DNA from: Ligula intestinalis
Taxonomy: Eukaryota > Platyhelminthes > Cestoda > Diphyllobothriidea > Diphyllobothriidae
Length of the DNA: 64,000 nt
NCBI GenBank assembly: GCA_036362985.1
Contig: JAYGXS010000004.1
Span: forward strand, 64,572,639-64,636,638
Direction of reading: 5' to 3'
Below are positions 1-12,200 of the stretch, one piece after another; position 1 is the first letter of the stretch, and every line of letters begins with the position of its first letter. The notes beneath the pieces were generated by a model that saw only the letters and a list, made by a program, of their open reading frames with translations, was not told the origin of the DNA and did no database searches. The position numbers were made by a program, and so were the translations under genes.

Positions 1-69
1 GGACCACTTCGGCAATGACTTCCGGAATCGGTAAACCCACTGGTGTTCCCTCACCTGCTCGTAAATTGT

Positions 70-350
70 TCGGTTAAATGTGAAGTACATCCTGAGACAG
101 AACTTCGGGAGCTAAGGCGATTCTCTGTCTCATCGTATTTGCTTCGTTAAAGTAATTCGATGGTCTCGACTGCCAGATCCTGGGGGACACCTTTTCCGTC
201 GGTCGCCCCACGACCTTTGCTATGCTGTCCTCGATCCGGCGCCGCAACCTACCTGGAGGCGTGGCTGTGGAGTACTTAGCTCGACCCCGTCCGTCAAGAC
301 ATAGAATTAGTTCTTGGACATTCTACCTTCGGACTTACGACCGTCTGGCA
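70..350 (+). mobile_element. RTE-type LINE fragment (3' part of the ORF)
   Basis: Read on the plus strand, 215-290 gives RRSPHDLCYAVLDPAPQPTW, which resembles [20 protein letters not shown] in the better preserved RTE fragment at 40.1-40.9 kb. The following bases (about 290-345, reading roughly VKT..LVLGHSTFGLT) also match that copy. The reading frame is broken, so this is a relic of the C-terminal end of an RTE reverse-transcriptase polyprotein and not a gene. The 5' limit is uncertain. Confidence 0.6.
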
Positions 351-2440
351 GCCAAGCTTTTCCAATCCGTTCTCTAGTTATTATTTACAGAAAACATCAT
401 CTCAACTAACATCAAACTTCTTCTCTTCCTATTCGGGAATGGACCAGAAGGGCGTAGCAGCTACAGTTCGCCTATGACCCAAAATTTCGCGACAAGCCTA
501 TCTATGTGTGTCTCACACCAAGGAGTCCCCAATCCCACACATAACATGGCGTCATACCGTGGGTCAATTCGACGGTACCAAATAGGCCAGTTCAGTTCAG
601 TTAAGTTGTTGGAGAATAAAACATCGCAACTAAGTCCACATGAGGGTAAAATGCTATCAGAAGTCAATAAGCCTCCTTTTTTTTCCTAAAAATTTTAAAC
701 GCATCCAATTTATCTTATTGGATAAGAAGAAGGAGATAGAAACGCATATATTTTACTTTAAAAATTTCATTTAAAAATATTTAGGAAAAAACGTCCTCCA
801 TTCAAAAATAATTAAATTAGGCACACCAACTCGCAAAATCGCGATATCCAAAGTAATCCACAATTGCAAATGATGCAATTTTAGAAATAGTAAACAAATA
901 TCTCGGGAAAAGTCGAAGAAGCCTGTAGTCAACTGGAAGGACGAAAGCGGCTAAAATATCTGCACCAAAAAAGCGGACGGAACATCAGCAACTATCAGTC
1001 ATCAAATAAAGTTCATGTTATTCTGTTTTCAAAACAGTGCTAGTGTTGTGACCTCGTGCCCTCATGGTCGTATTTTACTTCAAATAAACAAATAGGAACA
1101 CAAATCGATCTACACAGGACGAAGCAGGCCCTGCATTTAATTATTTCTCCTCTCCTACATGGACAACTGATCTAATGGAGTCTATCAGTTAATTAGACAT
1201 AACCTATTTGCCAACCAACTTGGATACATTAAGCGCTTATTTACAGTGCGAGGCAGAGCTGACACCTTATTTGTAATATATAATGTCGCCTGTTAGCTGA
1301 TACCTGTCTTCAGTGGTTACGGCATTATCCTACCCTTCCACATCCTTGACTAAATTTTCTGCGGACGCAATGCTCTCTAAGCGAGGCCACCGTTTTCATA
1401 AGGCTTTTCACTATGAATGGCTTCGCTAATAAATGCCCAGACTTACCACATGGATTGGGATAAAATGGCTTCATGACGGTATCATGCAAGCTTGTGTGAA
1501 CTCTGAAGAGCTCACGGATTTTCAGGACGTTGAACAGGTATTTTACCTACCAGCCTGGTAAATATTTAAATGAATAGCTCTTTATAGGTACCCAACAACC
1601 CACGGATATTCCTGCGTGGATTCTGTAATAGGGCAAATGATAGCGATAGCTCAACGGAGACTGAATTCTCACGAGCATTCAGGCACCCCCTGCTTCAGTC
1701 GATTAGTTTGCCTACATAAGTAGGTATTTTTGCTCCAGTATTCGTAAATGGTTCGGAAGGTGGCTGTCATGAGGTGCGGTCGATTAGTAAACACGCCTAG
1801 TTTGTAACGTCAGCTCTCACGAGACTCGGTGGGAAGGCGCAGATAAACGCAATTCATGGCGGACAATGAGGAGGAACAAATCTGTAAACTAATTATCCCA
1901 CGGGGTGGGTAAGACCTCGAAGGTGGCCCGTCAGGCCACCAAAATACCAAATGCAATTAACCGATAAACAAGCAAACGGAAGTAACCTTATCACAGATAT
2001 TGAGTTGCCTTTCCTACGACTCTCGAATTCTGGCCCAAGTGATGGGATCGAGAACGAATACGAAACTTCAAACCGAGAAAAATCTTGCTTCAGCTGTCGG
2101 ATAAACTTCGTTCCGGCGACTGAGCACTCCTAAGCAGTTTCGCGATCAGCCATCTAAATCTTAACTAACTTCCTCCCCCAAACATCCGTCTTTGCGTACA
2201 GATAACGTGTGACGTGGTAATAACCAAGTGTTTTCATTAAAAATGCATCACTTATAACATGTACGACTTATGTTGCTTTAGACGGCAAGGATTTGGCCAT
2301 TCAGTCTCTGGCTTACGACTTCAAGAAAATGTCTTATGTAGGAGTCTAAGCCGTTCATGTGGTCAGAGCACGACAATTATCACGCCCAGTCCCGTATAGG
2401 AAGGAATTGCTAAGACCAATAGTTTTTTATTGTATACAGA
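351..2440. other. No gene recognised
   Basis: This stretch has only short open frames of up to about 70 codons with no recognisable motif, and 680-900 is strongly AT-rich. I see no exon, tRNA or coherent repeat boundary. Confidence 0.5.
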
Positions 2441-2449
2441 AAGCCCCTG

Positions 2450-2685
2450 GTGGTCTGAAGCCCCGACATGGGGCAGGCCCGGGCCCTGTGCGCGCGTCTG
2501 TCTACTAGCGTGCTATGGGAGTGAATGCACAAACGTTATTCGGGAGTGAGTCACTGGCCACTTGGATAACTGCATAGCCAATAGCAGTCTACGGCACCTG
2601 TGATTGGCAGCCCCAGAAGTAGACAGAGAACCACAGTCACTTGACGGTTTGCGCGCTTGGCGCCAACACTACACGTCAATATCCC
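2450..2685. repeat. Dispersed repeat family A, copy 1
   Basis: About 235 bp that match 53404-53645 in the same orientation (shared blocks GGCAGGCCCGGG, CTAGCGTGCT, GAGTGAGTCACTG, GCCAATAG, TGTGATTGGC). Both copies hold a CCAAT box (GCCAATAG) and an inverted CCAAT box (GATTGGC) about 25 bp apart, so the unit looks like a promoter or LTR U3 segment. No coding capacity is visible. Confidence 0.65.
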
Positions 2686-2990
2686 TCTAGTATGATTGAA
2701 TGTCCGCCTGATTTTCACATAAGATTACTAACATCATGGTGATATTGACTTCTAGTAATTCCTAGAGGTCCCAGCGGACAATTTGCGGCTTATTTGCGTT
2801 GATAGTTAAAGTCAAAGAGGCATTTTTCCTCTTATTGATGAACTCCTAACTCTATCACTATTCGAGAGCGTTTGGTGGACTGTATACCATGCAGAAAAGA
2901 CCCTATTGTATTTGCGTGAAGGCTGACTGGACATAACAAGAAGGCTTGGGCAGAAGTACTACCTACCCATCAATTAAAGGCCTTTGTACA

Positions 2991-2996
2991 TTTATT
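2991..2996 (-). promoter_or_regulatory. Candidate poly(A) signal for the kelch gene
   Basis: AATAAA on the minus strand about 137 bases past the kelch-gene stop codon. The position suits a 3' UTR end; this is inference from the motif alone. Confidence 0.4.
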
Positions 2997-3132
2997 AGGT
3001 TCATCAAGCTGTCATAACTAGAAAAGGTAATGGAAAGATTAAGTAAACATGAGCGCTTGAGCAAACAGTCTCAGCATCTGTTTTGCAAAAAAAGATAGGG
3101 AGCTCATCCCCCGGAGAGGTTGTTCGTTGGCA

Positions 3133-3296
3133 TCAATCTGTCCCTTCTTTATTCTCCTCTACTGCCTTTCTCTGCTCTGCCTGCTCTTCATCCAGACAAC
3201 AAATGTAGGCATCGTCGAAGATGTTCTGGCCTGCATTCATGCCACCGTGAATGAAAAGGAAATTCCGCCATACCAGAGGCACGTCCTCGTTCTTTT
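3133..3296 (-). CDS. RABEPK: RABEPK-like terminal coding exon
   Basis: The exon begins after the acceptor TGAAATTGCAG with two bases that complete a GAA codon from the preceding exon, then reads KNEDVPLVWRNFLFIHGGMN and IFDDAYICCLDE, and ends with TGA after ENKEGTD. This is the last kelch blade, equivalent to FGGMNTEGEIYDD in human RABEPK, with a short charged tail. An alternative acceptor at 3350/3349 keeps the frame open but does not join in phase to the exon at 4161-4346, so 3296 is preferred. Confidence 0.8.
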
Positions 3297-6200
3297 CTGC
3301 AATTTCAAATGGGGCTTCGTATAATGACGACGAAGAAGTAGCCAAAAACCTGATTTAATAAAGGTGGTGGTGGTGACATGTAGGGAAAAGTGAAAGGGGG
3401 GAGGGAGGAGGAGAAGGAGGAGGAGGTGGAGGAAGAAGAGGAGGCATTCACAGCTTACTTAAGTCAGCTTACTCTTAAGTTTGCAACCACATGGAGTACA
3501 ATTTTTTATAGTCACTAAATCCACCTTTACATCAGGATGTGGACTGTACTCGTCTGGTTCTATTTAATTAGTGCGACGCAATAGCAGTTGAGACTAAGCC
3601 ATGGGGCAAGTAAGATCAAAATAACTACTTCCGGCCTATTTCCTGCTATAAGTAAGTCGTGCCTGTGCCGCAAATCCCACCACATCGTTGGCAGTTTGAA
3701 AGAATGCCTTTACGTGAAGCCGGTCATAGAAGGCACATTGTAGATTTAAAGAAGCTGTGTAGAGTAGGCATATCAGATCTGGGATGTGCAAAAATCTGGC
3801 TAAGGCTGACTTTTGAGGTCGCTTAAACAAGACACACGAGAATGGGGACACGCCGTTCAACTGACTAGTTTAGGTGACCCATTTACGCGAGTCGCACATG
3901 ACCTGCTTTTTCTCCCTGTACATCCATCGGACTTCGATCCGGTAAGTGAACGTGTAATGAAGGCGTCCATTAGAAGGATCAACTTGTAGTCCGAAAGCTC
4001 AACAGGGTGGAAGGGTCAAGTTTGTGACTAATTTGTTATTCATATTTTCTTATGGAAACGTTTAAGTCATGCACTCCGAAGATTTATGCACCAACTGTCA
4101 CATAGAGTTAGAACTCCAGTAGATACCGCCCAGACTAGCAGGACTGTCTGACTATTGTACCTCCATCCGCCGGCGAGGTGTCCCAGTCGGCCGCAAACTC
4201 GGAGAAGGCGGTGGTTACACAGGCCCTCTTCCTGCCTGGATCCGTCACCTGCATTCGGAGGGTTGTGAAGGCAAAGTCCATTCTCGGAGAGGGGAGGGTC
4301 CTGCTCGACGGGGCTGCTCCAATCACTTTGACCCAGTGGCAGGCCACTAGAAGACAGAAAACTAGAAATTGAGATTATGATAAAAATGCACTATCCCCCA
4401 AGCAAAGCTTCTGAGGAGACGAGTAGTGAACAAAAAATCATGAGAATAATTTAAATTATTCTGAGCTTCTTATCACATATAACGAAGTAATACTTGCGCA
4501 GATAAAACAGTAACAAGACCGAACACGAAGAAATCTCCATGGTTTGGATTATGGGAGTCGCTATAAGCAGGTCGTTGATTTTTAGCTGTGGGCTTCCTAG
4601 ACTGCGAAACTTTCAGCTGTTAAGAAATATTGCTGAGGCTTATGCCCAGGTGCCTGATGAAGAGCGATCTTCATGGTTGAAAGTCTTCGCCTGTTTGTTG
4701 CAGTCCGAGGCTTGGCGTTACAATATACGTAGAGGCGTTCCACGAGTACTTACTCAGTGGCTTCCGCTCTGTTATGTACCTCAGTTGTATTTGTATCAGT
4801 ATCAGTTTATTGAGGGAAAGATAGGCGAACAACTTTGAACTCCCTATTGGTCACATGATTATAGAAAATAAATGAATAAAAATAAAAATTTAAAAAGTAC
4901 GTCAATTACATGTTCCGGGAAGACACCACAGATTTTAGGTAGTCGAAAAAGTAAAAAATATGACAAATATATGACTACTGGCTAATCACTTGAAGTATAA
5001 TGTGATGCAGTGGTTTTAAGTACATGGTTTGTGTGTGGGCGCGTCCTTGATGCATGCACAGTCTACTCTTAAATGCATTTACACAGGTGGAGAGGACAAA
5101 GTCTTCGGAAAGAGCGTTCCACGTTGCAACTCCTCTGTTGCTGAAAATGAACTTTCGTCCATTTATCTTTGGTTTGCCGGGACGTAGTTTAAGCGAATGT
5201 CCCCGCAAAGTGCGCGTATTGGCCTGGGTAAATTAATTGTCGGGGTTAAGCAACAATTCAGGTTATTCATAATACCGAAGGAAAGTATGAAGTCCCCTTG
5301 AAGTTGGCTGTAGGAATAGGTAAAAAGATCGAAGGTTAACAGACTGCTTTCATAGGGCACTGTTCTCAAACCTTTGACCACTTTTGTCGCTCACCTCTGG
5401 ACCTTCTCTAAGACGGTAGAGTCTTTGACAGTCCAAGGCCTCCACGCCTGCATAGCGAATTCCAGGTGCGGCCGAACTAAGCTTTTAAATATTTTGGAAA
5501 AGCTGTCTTTTTCGAACCCCACAAAGGCTCGGCTAATCAGCTGTAGTATAGATCTGGCCGACTTAGCCGCCATCGTACAGTTCAGCGTTGGTTTAAGTGA
5601 AGAATTTATCCACAAATATAAGTCCTTCTGACTGCCAACTTGTAGCGGCGGTATTCCGTTTAAGGAATAGACTTCGTGCTGGATGCTCTACAACTTCCGA
5701 TTTGAAGAAAGTTGCATTTACTAACATTGCAAGGCATAAGCCAATACTTTGTCCAGGGCTCCAAATTGTTCAAGTTAGCTTGCAGATGGTTTTCAGAATA
5801 GAACACAGGAAGGATAGTTGAGGAAAAGTATACTTCAGCTTTTTAATCGCCACAAAAGTATACTGCAACAGTCTCTGTGTTTATATCAGCTTCTCCACCT
5901 GTGTCTCAGCTTGTTTGCGTGACCGTCAAGTTGTCCCCGTGTGCAGCAACTTCTATTCGTCATCAGCAGGTCGTCCGTTTGTGCGTCAAGGCGTTCTCGT
6001 CTGCAGCATGAACGGCCTTCTGTGTGCGGCATCGTATTTAAGGGCAAGCGGCCTTGGCCCAAGCGCGAGCGGCCTATTCGGGAAGCCATAATGTGGTGTC
6101 GGTCCCCTTCTGAGTCACAGAACCTAGCGGCGCTGTTACGCGCGCGCGCAACCATTTGTGCCCATGCACTTTCGCGTGTGTGGGTTTCCTTGTCCTGCTG

Positions 6201-9200
6201 ACATCAGGACGAAAAGAGCGTTGACTCATTTTCTGTGCCATCCTAACACACTTAAATTTTGATTTTAATTTAGGCATCATCGTTAACTCGACCTGTTATA
6301 ACCTTGTGTGTTCCTGAGTCAACACCGGTTATGTCCCTTAGTTACGTGCTAGGAAGAGAAGGCAGAAGAGGATGGCAGATAGTACTTTACTGTTACTAGT
6401 TCTGCTTGTACATCGGTGTTGTCTTCTGTGCGTCCGTCAGCAACGTGTCTCCCGTCGTCAGTCTCGTCTCGGCAACTTGTCCTGTGACCCAGCAGTAGAA
6501 TGTCGGGTCATCGGTTGCGCATCTCGGCAATAGAGTGTGCCTCCTGTCCGCGGCGTCGTATTTACGGACCAAGAGCCTTTGTTCCCTATTGGCCCATAAC
6601 GGGGTGTCCGCAGGATGAAATGTCGCGCCTTCAGTGACGCGCGCACGTGCATGTGTCCTTTCGTGGCCCTTGTCATGCGTGACCTCAGAACCTGACCGGC
6701 GGCTGTTCTTGCGTCCACGGGTGTCAGCCTTTGAAGGTCAGTCTCTTTGCCTGCTCTGCATGCACAAGTAGCCTGTTCGAGTCCCTTATTCTCATGTCCT
6801 CAAGACGGCCTGAGTTATAACTTGGCCGTCTTAACACGGCCTTTTTCATTTGTCAGCCATAGAGGTTCGAACAGTGACTTCGCCTCAGGCAGTGTAAACC
6901 CGCCTTCTCAGTCTCGGAGAACACTTAAAATCCACTTTAACAAACACTTCCTAAAAGCTTCCAGCATTGGCAAAGATGTGCGCTTGGTCGCTTTTGTCTA
7001 CGCTAAAGCAATTATTGCACCAAGTTATTGTGAGGCTGATCCTCAGCTGATTCACTCGATGCGAATGTTCGAGGATCCGAGACTCAGATGCAGTGAAAAA
7101 TAATCAGACCGAGTGCAGGTGTTCTAACCTTTGCTGAAGTGAGTGGCGGATCGAGATCCCGTAACTGATAAAAACCCGAGAGGCGGATAACAACCCTGGT
7201 CCGAAAGACTGAGCCTTTGCACAACACAAGAGTCTAAAGGTCCCAAGTAATGAACCTAACGCCAGTATCTCCATCTCGGAGGCCTGCCGATGCTGAAGCC
7301 GCCGTCAATATCGTCCAGAGTGTTCTCTGACCTTTTCTACGGCTTCCATAACTTGCCGCCTGTGTGGAGAAGATACCTCACTACGCATAAACCCACCACC
7401 ACAGCGAAACAGACTGCAAATGAAACTTTCTTAAGCATCCTGAAGACCGCGCCAGCTACTCTGTCTTGGTGGCTGAGGTGAGGAATGTAAAGGATCGGAC
7501 ACAGCACGCAGGTACTACAAAATATGTGTCTAGCCATGCTACACCGGTCTACCACGAACTCAATTGCTGCTAGTCCACCTAAATAATTCTCCGCCATAGA
7601 AAATGGATCATGTCAAACAAGGGAGTTCAAAGGCATTGGCCTTTTTTCCCTCAATAAGCTGATACTGATGCTGAACAGCCACGCCATAACTGCACATTAA
7701 CGAGCTTGCGTGCATGGTCATCCAATACGGATACCTTATGATAATAAAAGAGGTTACGGATAGCAAATGTGGCCCTACGTTTACTTACCTGGCAAGCTAA
7801 GAAATCGAATCAAGATAGAGGTTATTGCACTGAGTCTGGTCAAGGTGTGAGCAAATCAAAACAACGCCTACTGAAATACATTTAGTAGGCATTTAAGCAT
7901 ATTTTAAAGATCATTCACTAAAAAATTGTTACTTCTGCGGATTCAAGATTAAGATTTGGCTCCAGTTTGCATTGAGGGTTGTGTTGCAGCTAACAAAAAG
8001 GTAAGTATTAAGAGTGCACATGGCATGCTCTTACAAAACCCGGCCACTATTAACCAATAACCACGGATTATCTGTTTATCCCCGTTTGTGCACATTCCTG
8101 ATCCACAGCTTGCAAATCGCGCGGTCTCTCCTGGCACCTCACAGGAGTAATAAAACAAACGCACAGCAGACATTTGAGTTTCCTCAAGGTCTTCCTCCAA
8201 CTCCATCAGTTGTCGCCGCCACCTACTGCACCTATAAAAACCACTATCAACATTTTTTCCAGTTGGGGCCACATAAACCGTTGTTGCCCAATGGGCCAAC
8301 ACAACTAGTAAGTACTATACTTACTCTACACTAATAACGCATCGCAAATGAACACTGACGGAAGACTGCTTTGTTTTTAGCCTCAGATTTAGCAGATATA
8401 AATTAAAAGCGGGAAAATTTGCTGAATTTACTTGACCCAATTGTGAAAAATTCGCAGTCTCGGTGGGATTCGAACCCGCACAGGAAGGAAGGATGTGTGC
8501 GCAGCCAACGCTCTACCGAGTGAGCTACGACGCACGCCATGCGCCGTGAATTTAAACACATTTTGATCGATTTTACCCGTCCAACTTAACGTTTGTATTT
8601 AATCCGCCATTGCGGGAACAGCAAGATGACTGCTCAGGCAGGATTGCCTAAACAATCATCTAGAATCCAACAGAATGAACACTAGGCTGGATCATGATCG
8701 AAGAGAACCTTNNNNNNNNNNACTGGCAGCTGGTTAGCGTACACCACTTTAATGCCCCCTCTGCCGACTCCAGTGACAACTAGTTCCCCCCCTCCCCCCA
8801 TCCTATTTCGTTTGCTGTTTTTAACCCGCTGACAGCCCGATGTTTTCTGACAGTTGATTGGCCTATGGCCACTATAATTAACTTCTTTTTTGGTTGCTTT
8901 CCCATCTCTGGAGATGGACTCCTGTATGAGTTCGAAAGCTCAGAACAATAAATCAATTTATCTGGTGCTCGATATGCATTCTTCCTCGTCCATACAATTA
9001 ACTGGATCGCAAAAATCTGCTCATTCATTCGGTTCATCTAAGGTCTGACCTAACCTATCTACTTTCTATCACCAAACTCGATAAACTACGTAGATTTAAT
9101 AAATATTCATTATAATTGCTTTCCTAAATTACGCCGATTCCTCGGATCCTCACCGATCCTTCTAATCATCATTCCAGGACGAATGGTCTACATGAAAAAC

Positions 9201-12200
9201 GTTGGTACAAATTCTGCCTTGCCCCATCAATACCCGAGGGGATTCAACAGAACTAAACGGGAGCTCGTGGTTATACTTATCATCGATCACACAATCTATA
9301 CTCAGTTGATCAGCATAACTGCTTTCAAGTTCCCAACGCTCAAACCAACCAAAAACTGCAAAATGTTGAGATGTGCTAGGCTGTATGCACGTTCTTCTTG
9401 ACTATAAATGAGCAATTAACGACAATGGACAGATAACAGACCCTTAATTTGTCCGTTGGGTTAGTATTAATAATATTATCTTAACGTTGACAAACTACAC
9501 ACAAATATGTTCTATTAGTGGGCGTATTAGGCAGGAAAGACAGAAGAGAGATTAGTGAATCCACTACCTACCCGATGAAGCTCCAAACGGTAAAAGTCGT
9601 CAAAGAATTTCTCGCCCGCCATCCCACCATGCACGAAGAATGAGGAGACATCAGAAGTTCTATTCGCTTCGGAACGTGGATCAGAGGCCTGGTAGAGCAT
9701 TAAGTGGCCCATCCGAGGCGACGGTGCACACCCCTCTGTCTCCACTGTTATCCACTTCTTATCTTTAATCTTGTACATGCGAACCTAATCCAACAAGAAC
9801 CAAAAGACGCTTAGAGTAGTAAAAAAATAACTAAACACGTAAAAATTATCTCTTGTACTCGTTTTTTGATTAAAAAATAATAATAATACTTAAAAATTAC
9901 TATTAGCATATATTTATAGCATTTCAGTGTTTGGATTTGGAGCACTCAGTCGCGGCGGTACTCAGTAAAGCGGCACAGGTCAAATTTTGCCTTAAAAACG
10001 TCCACGGATTGGGACATAACAGTGTCCTCAGGAAGGTCATTGCATGCCTGGATTACCCTTTAAGAGAAAAATAATTTTCTTGGATCAAGTCTTGCCCCAG
10101 TCACACGTAATTTGAGAGGGTGTCCTCGCAGCCTAGAGGTGGTGGCCTGCTCAATGAAGTCATTTGTTTAGAGGCAGCAAGCCTGACCACGCAGCATGCG
10201 AAATGCCTGGATTAGGTCCCAGCGTAGCTGCCTGTGATCCAAAGGAAACAAGTCAAGATTTACCAATCGGGTCTCATAAGGGAGGTTCCCTTGGCCTCGT
10301 ACTAATTTTGTTGCGGGTTTTTGTACCCTATCGAGGGTTTTTCGGTCTTTGGCTGTCCAAGGTATACGGGCTTGGATGGCAAATTCCAGTTGAGGTAGCA
10401 CGAACGTGCCGAAGACCTTGCCAAATACAACTTTATCAAATTTAGCAAAGGCGCGCTTGATTAGATACAAGCTCGACATTGCTGATTTAGCCACCTTCAG
10501 GCAGTGGAGTGATGGCTTCAGTGAAGGCGTGAGCCACACCCCCCAGGTCTTTCTGAGCCTCTACTTCTGGCAGGGGCGTGTGATTCAGGTAATACACCCT
10601 CCGAAGCGCAGTTTTGGTTCTACCGAATCGCATTAAGTTGCAGTTGGCCACATTGAATGGTATGAGCCAAAGGTTCGACCATTGCTCCAGTCGACGCAAA
10701 TTCGCCTGGAGATTTAATTCATCGTCTTGGTTGCGTATGACCTTCCAAATTTTAGGTCATCAGCAAACAGTACGATTTCGCAGTCAAGTCCGCTTATGAG
10801 CTTGTATAAGAGACGTTGATGAGGCACAGTGTCAAACGCCTTCTTGAAGTCTACGAAGACTGTATGCACTGTATTCCCTTCATCGAGCGCTCGGGTCCAT
10901 TGTCCTAGACAATAGAGCAGATTTGTCAAGCAGGACCTTCCCCTGCGGAATCCGTGCTGCTTGTCGGAAAGAAGTTGATATTGCTCCAAAAAGTGCATCA
11001 GCTCGCGTTTCACTATGCTTTCCATGAGCTTGCAGGATATTGAAGTGAGGCTGACCGGTCTATAGTTATTTGCGGTCGCCCGACTCCCACTTTTGTGGAT
11101 GGGTGAGATCCACGCTGCCTTCCAATCGGGTGACACTTTTCCAGCATTCAGAAAAGCTCGGAAGAGTAAGTACAGGGGTACCGCCAATACTATCGCCATT
11201 CTCGCTCCTCGACTGTAATTCCGCTACTAGTTATCGGCGTTTCAGCCCTTCCTCCGGGGAATAGTCCGGTTGAAAAAAACGCTTTGTGCGCGTGAGGTAA
11301 GTTAGTTATTTTAGACAAGATTAGCTGGATATGTTCCTTGTTTTTAAGTATAATTTTTTAGCCGTCTGGTTCGCGGCATATCTGCAGTACCTGCCGGCCT
11401 TTTCCCGATCCGAATCGACTTCAGAACTTCAAATTCTTCAAAGATCGCTCAGAACATCGTTAAAGGAAACCAGGTCCGGATCGTTCTGGTCGTTTGAGCG
11501 GTCTGAAATGACTTCTTTTAACTCCTGTACAAGTAGACAGTATTCACGATCCTGTCGGTGTCGTAGGCCCTTAGATGCAGTTTTCGCCACATTTGTTGCA
11601 GTGGGCCTGGAGCTCGGACAGGGTGGTGTGACCGCTTGGTCATCGGAACTCTCTGAAGTTGCTTCTTGCGACTTTACTTAACACCACCGAAAGGACATAC
11701 TGTGCTGCCGAACTCATATCCTGCAATCCAACAAAGCTCATATAAATTCTATGTGCGAAGGACGGCTTGCCAGTGCACGTCAATTTCTATTGTGTTTACA
11801 TATTTACATGCACTTGTGGATGCATGTAAATGGGGCGAACGCAATGGCGATTGGCAGCCAGAGCTAAAGAGTACTCGCCTAGTTGCCTATTAAAACAGGA
11901 AAACAGAACCCCTCGTGCATCTGTTACTTAACACGTGCCTAATACGGATCATGTGGTGGACCCCAAAATCTCTTTTCGAGTACTTGCTCGCACACGAACA
12001 ACTCGTACCCTGCGCTACGTGGAGGCAGCCTATATACGGTGGCCAAAAGCCCGACCTATGTAAGCAGTTAGAGCATGTAGTTAACCTAATTTAGCCCTAA
12101 TTTACACAATTTCCTACCCACCCTTTCGCTTTAACTTCTTTTTCCTCACTTTTACTTTCCACAGTGTTTTAACATACTTCCGTTACCGACTAGCGCTCGT

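Noticed and set aside
900..960. CTGTAGTC..GGACGAAAGC resembling a Schistosoma-type hammerhead
   Set aside because: The CTGANGA core is not present and stem II is poor.
7337..7597. Minus-strand frame with YLLHTGGKLW considered as the missing kelch blade
   Set aside because: A stop follows the GG motif, the double glycine context does not fit, and the region ends in a plus-strand CR1 3' tail, so it is probably LINE UTR.
7949..8302. 117-codon minus-strand frame considered as a kelch exon (AHWATTVYVAP)
   Set aside because: No GG motif, splice phase does not fit the neighbouring exons, and no other family signature.
8461..8540. Genuine tRNA gene on the minus strand
   Set aside because: A and B boxes are good but the acceptor stem does not pair, and the SINE body follows directly.
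9120..9300. Continuation of the tentative kelch frame beyond 9302
   Set aside because: It leaves the kelch pattern after SSYADQL and offers no donor in the right phase.
11331..11690. Open frames on both strands (116 codons plus, about 85 codons minus)
   Set aside because: Neither shows a recognisable domain; the minus frame is preceded by a stop without a good acceptor, so no exon is claimed.
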